From positions 45,125,420-45,189,419 of the forward strand of contig NC_044553.1 in the NCBI RefSeq assembly GCF_007565055.1: DNA of 64,000 nucleotides, in the 5' to 3' direction. A program made the translations under genes and the position numbers. The notes under the pieces were generated by a model that ran no database searches, had not been told where the DNA came from, and saw only the letters and a program-made list of their open reading frames with translations. Within the stretch, counting starts at the first letter, position 1; every line of letters begins with the position of its first letter. Below are positions 60,296 to 64,000 of this stretch, piece after piece. The DNA is from Rhinopithecus roxellana (Eukaryota; Chordata; Mammalia; Primates; Cercopithecidae).

Positions 60296-62345
60296 AGGGT
60301 TATTATTATTATACTTTAACTTCTGGGCTACATGTGCAGAACGTGCAGGTTTGTTACACAGGTATACACGTGCCATGGTGGTTTGCTGCACCCATCAACC
60401 CGTCATCTATATTAGGTATTTCTTCTAATGCTATCCCTCCCCTATCCCCCAACCTCCCAACAGGCCCTGGTATGTGATGTTCCCCTCCCTGTGTCCATGT
60501 GTTCTCATTGTTCAACTCCCACTTAGGAGTGAGAACATGAGGTGTTTGGTTTTCTGTTCTTGTGTTAGTTTGCTGAGAATAATGGTTTCCAGCTTCATCC
60601 ATGTGCCTGCAAACGACATGAACTCATCCTTTTTTATGGCTGCATAGTATTCCATGGTGTATATGTGCCACATTTTCTTTATCCAGTCTATCATTGATGG
60701 GCATTTGGGTTGGTTCCAAGTCTTTGATATTGTGAAAAGTGCTGCAATAAACATACATGTGTATGTGTCTTTATAGTGGAATGATTTATTATCCTTTGGG
60801 TATACACCCAGTAATAGGATTACTGGATCAAATGGTATTTCTGGTTCTAGGTCCTTGAGAAATCACCACACTGTCTTCCACAATGGTTGAACTAATTTAC
60901 ACTCCCGCCAACACTGTAAAAGCATTCCTGTTTCTCCACATCTTCTCCAGCATCTGTTGCTTCCTGACTTTTTAATGATCACCATTCTAACTGGCATTAA
61001 TGGTATCTCATTGTGGTTTTGATTTGCATTTCACTAATGACCAGTGATGCTGAACCCTTTTTTTCATGTTTACTGGCTGCAAAAATGTCTTTTTTTGAGA
61101 ACTGTCTGTTCATATCCTTCACCCACTTTTTGATGGGGTTGTTTTTTTCTTACAAAGTTGTTTAAGTTCTTTGTAGATTTTGAATATCAGCCCTTTGTCA
61201 GATGGATAGATTGCAAAAATTTTCTCCCATTCTGTAGGTTGCCTATTCACTCTGATGATAGTTTCCTTGCTGTGCAGAAGTGCTTTAGTTTAATTTGATC
61301 CCATTTGTCAATTTTGGCTTTTGTTGCCATTGCTTTTGGTGTTTTAGTCATGAAGTCTTTGCCCATGTCTATGTCCTGAATGGTATTGTCTAGGTTTTGT
61401 TTTAGGGTTTTTATGGTTTTAGGTCTTACATTTAAGTCTTTAATCCATCTTGAGTTAATTTTTGTATAAGGTATAAGGAAGGGGTCCAGTTTCAGTTTTC
61501 TGGATATGGCTAGCCAGTTTTCCCAACATCATTTATTAAATAGGGAATCCTTTCCCCATTTCTTGTTTTTGTCAGGTTTGTCAAAGATCGGAAGGTTGCA
61601 AATGTGTGGTGTTATTTCTGAGCCTCTGTTCTGTTCCATTGGTCTATATATCTGTTTTGGTAGCAGTACCATGCCGTTTTTGTTACTGTAGCCTTGTAGT
61701 ATAGTTTGAAGTCAGGTAGTGTGATGCCTCCAGCTTTGTTCTTTTTGCTTAGGGTTGTCTTGGCTTTGCAGGCCCTTTTTTGGTTCCATATGAAATTTAA
61801 AATAGTTTTTTCTAATTCTGTGAAGAAAATCAATGGTAGCTTGATGGAGATAGCATTAAATTTGTAAATTACTTTGGGCAGTATGGCCATTTTCACAATA
61901 TTTATTCTTCCCATCCGTGAGCATACAATGTTTTTCCGTTGGTTTGTGTCCTCTCTCATTTCCTTGAGCAGTGGCTCATAGTTCTCCTTGAAGAGGTCCT
62001 TCGCATCCCTTGTAAGTTGGATTCCAGGTATTTTTTTTGTAGCAATCGTGAAGGGGAGTTCACTCATGACTTAGCTCTCTGTTTGTCTATTATTGGTGTA
62101 TAGGAATGCTTATGATTTTTGCACAATGATTTTTGTATCCTGAGACTTTGCTGAAGTTGCTTATCAGCTTAAGGAGATTTTGGGCTGAGATGATGGGGTT
62201 TTCTAAATATACAATCATGTCATCTGCAAACAGAGACAATTTGACTTCCTCTCTTTCTATTTGAATACCATTTATTTATTTCTCTTGCCTGATTGACCTG
62301 ACCAGAACTTCCAGTACTATGTTGAATAGGAGTGGTGAGAGAGGG
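60296..62345 (-). mobile_element. 5'-truncated L1PA (PA7-like), 2.05 kb
   Basis: Antisense L1PA: a short ATT-rich tail, ACTTTAACTTCTGGGCTAC, GGTGGTTTGCTGCACCCATC, then ORF2. Truncated at the 5' end inside the RT domain, just past GAGTGGTGAGAGAGGGC. Same orientation and same region as the copy at 27590, with many point differences. The FADD box (62219-62230) is intact in the DNA, but the element is truncated and frameshifted. Confidence 0.93.
61612..62067 (-). pseudogene. L1 ORF2 C-terminal fragment, inactive
   Basis: A 151-codon stretch, aligned to the start of the 259-codon stretch in the upstream copy: [41 protein letters not shown], ending in an early stop. Part of the post-RT region only; no functional protein. 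Confidence 0.9.
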
Positions 62346-64000
62346 CCATGACAACAATATGTGGTTTCTCCAACAGCCCCACAAAACATTCATTTCATGA
62401 ACACGCATGAATTTTCTTGTTGTTGGCATTCGCTGCTTATGAGGACAAATTTATCCAGGTTATTTCTTATGGTAGAGATTTAAACAATTTTTTTTAGCAT
62501 ACAAAAATGTATTTCTGACATCTGACCTCATCAATAAAGAGTTTCAAAGTTAGAGGAGAGATGTGGAACGTTAGTCCTGTATACTGGTGAGTGTGCTTAC
62601 CATTGCTACGGACCCTCAGATGTTGTGAAAGGAAGATAGGCCACGAGCACTCTCCCAGCTACATTTAAAAGATGATAGGTCTGTATCACAATAGCAAAAA
62701 TGCTCAGATACTGTTGTGAAAATTTGATTACCCAAACTCTGCCAGGAGGCACTGGGGAGTCTGAAAGATGGCCGAGCTGGGGAGACCAGGCTCCACCCAT
62801 CACCTTCCTGGCAACTTCCTGAGCAGGGCGCTTCTGGGTGGGCTGCACTAGCAAAGCACACAGACCATTTGCATGTCTTTGTTTTGTTTGCATTTTGCAC
62901 TTCACCACTTGCAGCTGCAGCCAAAAGTAGACGTTTATTAAAACATTCTCCAGCCAGGACAGTCCTCCTCCTCAGGTTCCCTTTTCCCACATGACCCACT
63001 TCCCAGGCCAAGGTATTTTTTTCGGGGGAAGCTCAAGGAGGAACTTTGTTTTCGAGACATGGGACTTTCCACTCGGAATCTTCTCCTTTGGTTTTGGAGC
63101 CCCTTCTTCTCATTTATATCTAGTAGCTTATGCCTGTTTGGGCACTCCTATCAACTGTAACCAACCCCCCTTGATTTGCCTTTGTTGGGTAGAGAGAGTT
63201 AAGGGCTTGCCTCTAATTCACATAAACTTGCAGATGGGCATGGGTCTGATGGGAGGGAGTGTGATAAACCACCACATTTATACAGATACACGCTCAGCGT
63301 TTGAGAGCTGAGCATTTTTGTTTCCAAAGACCTCTTTCTAGGGGGAATGAGCCCTGACTCCCATGGAGAGGAGTATTTTTCTTTATTATTTCTATGTCAT
63401 CTCCAACTACTTCTGGACCTATCTACAGATGGGCACCCCATGAAGGGGCCCCTCACATAGCTCTCTCTCTGTTTGGATGAGTTTGTGAAACTCTTCTTAA
63501 AAGGAAATGTAGCTATATTTATCAAGTTATATTTATTTGCCACCCAAAACTAGTATACAATTATAAAAGTTGGAAATTACAATCAGTTTCATCATGATAC
63601 TTTTCATCTTTAGTATATTTTGAATGAAAACATTTTTACACAGGAAGAGTAACTGTTTTTTCTGAAACAAACATCAGGATTCATGTTAAGTCAATAAGGT
63701 AAAGTGATTGAAAGTAGTTCTATTACAGAATATCTGAGATGTGTGTGGTTTCCATGCATATATATATGCTCATAAAACATGTTTGAACCTGCTTATATCC
63801 CAGTTCTGCAAAAAAAAAAAAAAAAAATAGTTCACACTTTTAAAAGTTGCTTATTTTTTTGAATTTTAGAGTTGCTACTTAAAAATTAGTAGAAAGCTAA
63901 ATCTTCTCTAAAACTTTTGGGCAAACTACTTAAACTCTTTTAGTCTCAGTTTGTTTCTCTGTACCTTGGGAATAATGATGAATCCTGCCTCATCAAGTTT
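62346..64000. other. Unique DNA to the window end
   Basis: No repeat family recognised apart from an A18 run at 63810-63827. A 131-codon minus frame (from 63011) overlaps a 100-codon frame in another register; neither is recognised. 62740-63060 is GC-richer. No gene called. Confidence 0.5.

Noticed and set aside
62606..63011. 131- and 100-codon minus frames near the end
   Set aside because: Two registers open over the same DNA and no recognised protein; likely chance in a GC-richer stretch.

Overview
The window reads as nuclear DNA of a primate, most likely an Old World monkey. It contains at least thirteen Alu elements, L1PA-type LINE-1 copies, MIR and L2 fossils, and MaLR and ERVL LTRs. 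The best lineage marker is the Alu at 34637-34976. It has a perfect 16-bp target duplication and diagnostic bases (GATCCGGCCAC in the right arm, AACTAGCCGGGCG at the middle linker) that I associate with the cercopithecoid AluYR lineage rather than human AluY. The species call is inference from family knowledge, not a database match.

I find no protein-coding gene, tRNA, snRNA, CpG island or other functional gene that the sequence supports. The longer open frames are remnants of L1 ORF2, Alu or microsatellite translations, or chance frames in unique DNA. The window is best read as intergenic or deep intronic.

Layout. 1-1.8 kb is mostly unique. 1.8-8.1 kb is a LINE block in which an old L1 (2345-2578 and 7605-8087) is split by a 5-kb L1 that itself carries an AluS. 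8-18 kb is unique DNA with MIR, L2, L1M and hAT (MER5/MER20) fossils and a tandem pair of AluS. 18.3-20.8 kb is one L2 split twice by MLT1-type LTRs. 20.8-27.5 kb is mostly unique, with an AluY, a palindromic MITE and a 542-bp solo MLT2A-type LTR. 27.6-30.5 kb is a 5'-truncated L1PA on the minus strand. 30.7-38 kb is Alu-rich with a long TTCC microsatellite. 39.5-42.8 kb is an L1M carrying a small twin-primed L1PA insertion. 43-59 kb is the most GC-rich and least repetitive part. It holds a duplicated 230-bp unit (46.2 and 47.4 kb), MIR and L2 fossils, a G-quadruplex motif and a possible conserved noncoding stretch near 55.4-55.9 kb. 58.6-59.2 kb resembles the 3' UTR of an unidentified minus-strand transcript or its retrocopy. 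60.3-62.3 kb is a second minus-strand L1PA, and the rest is unique.

Nothing here forms a multi-gene system. The interest lies in the insertion history (nested elements, twin priming, tail microsatellites), in two large direct L1 copies that could recombine, and in a few unexplained unique blocks. Repeat family names come from remembered consensus sequences. Boundaries are approximate unless a target duplication is described.
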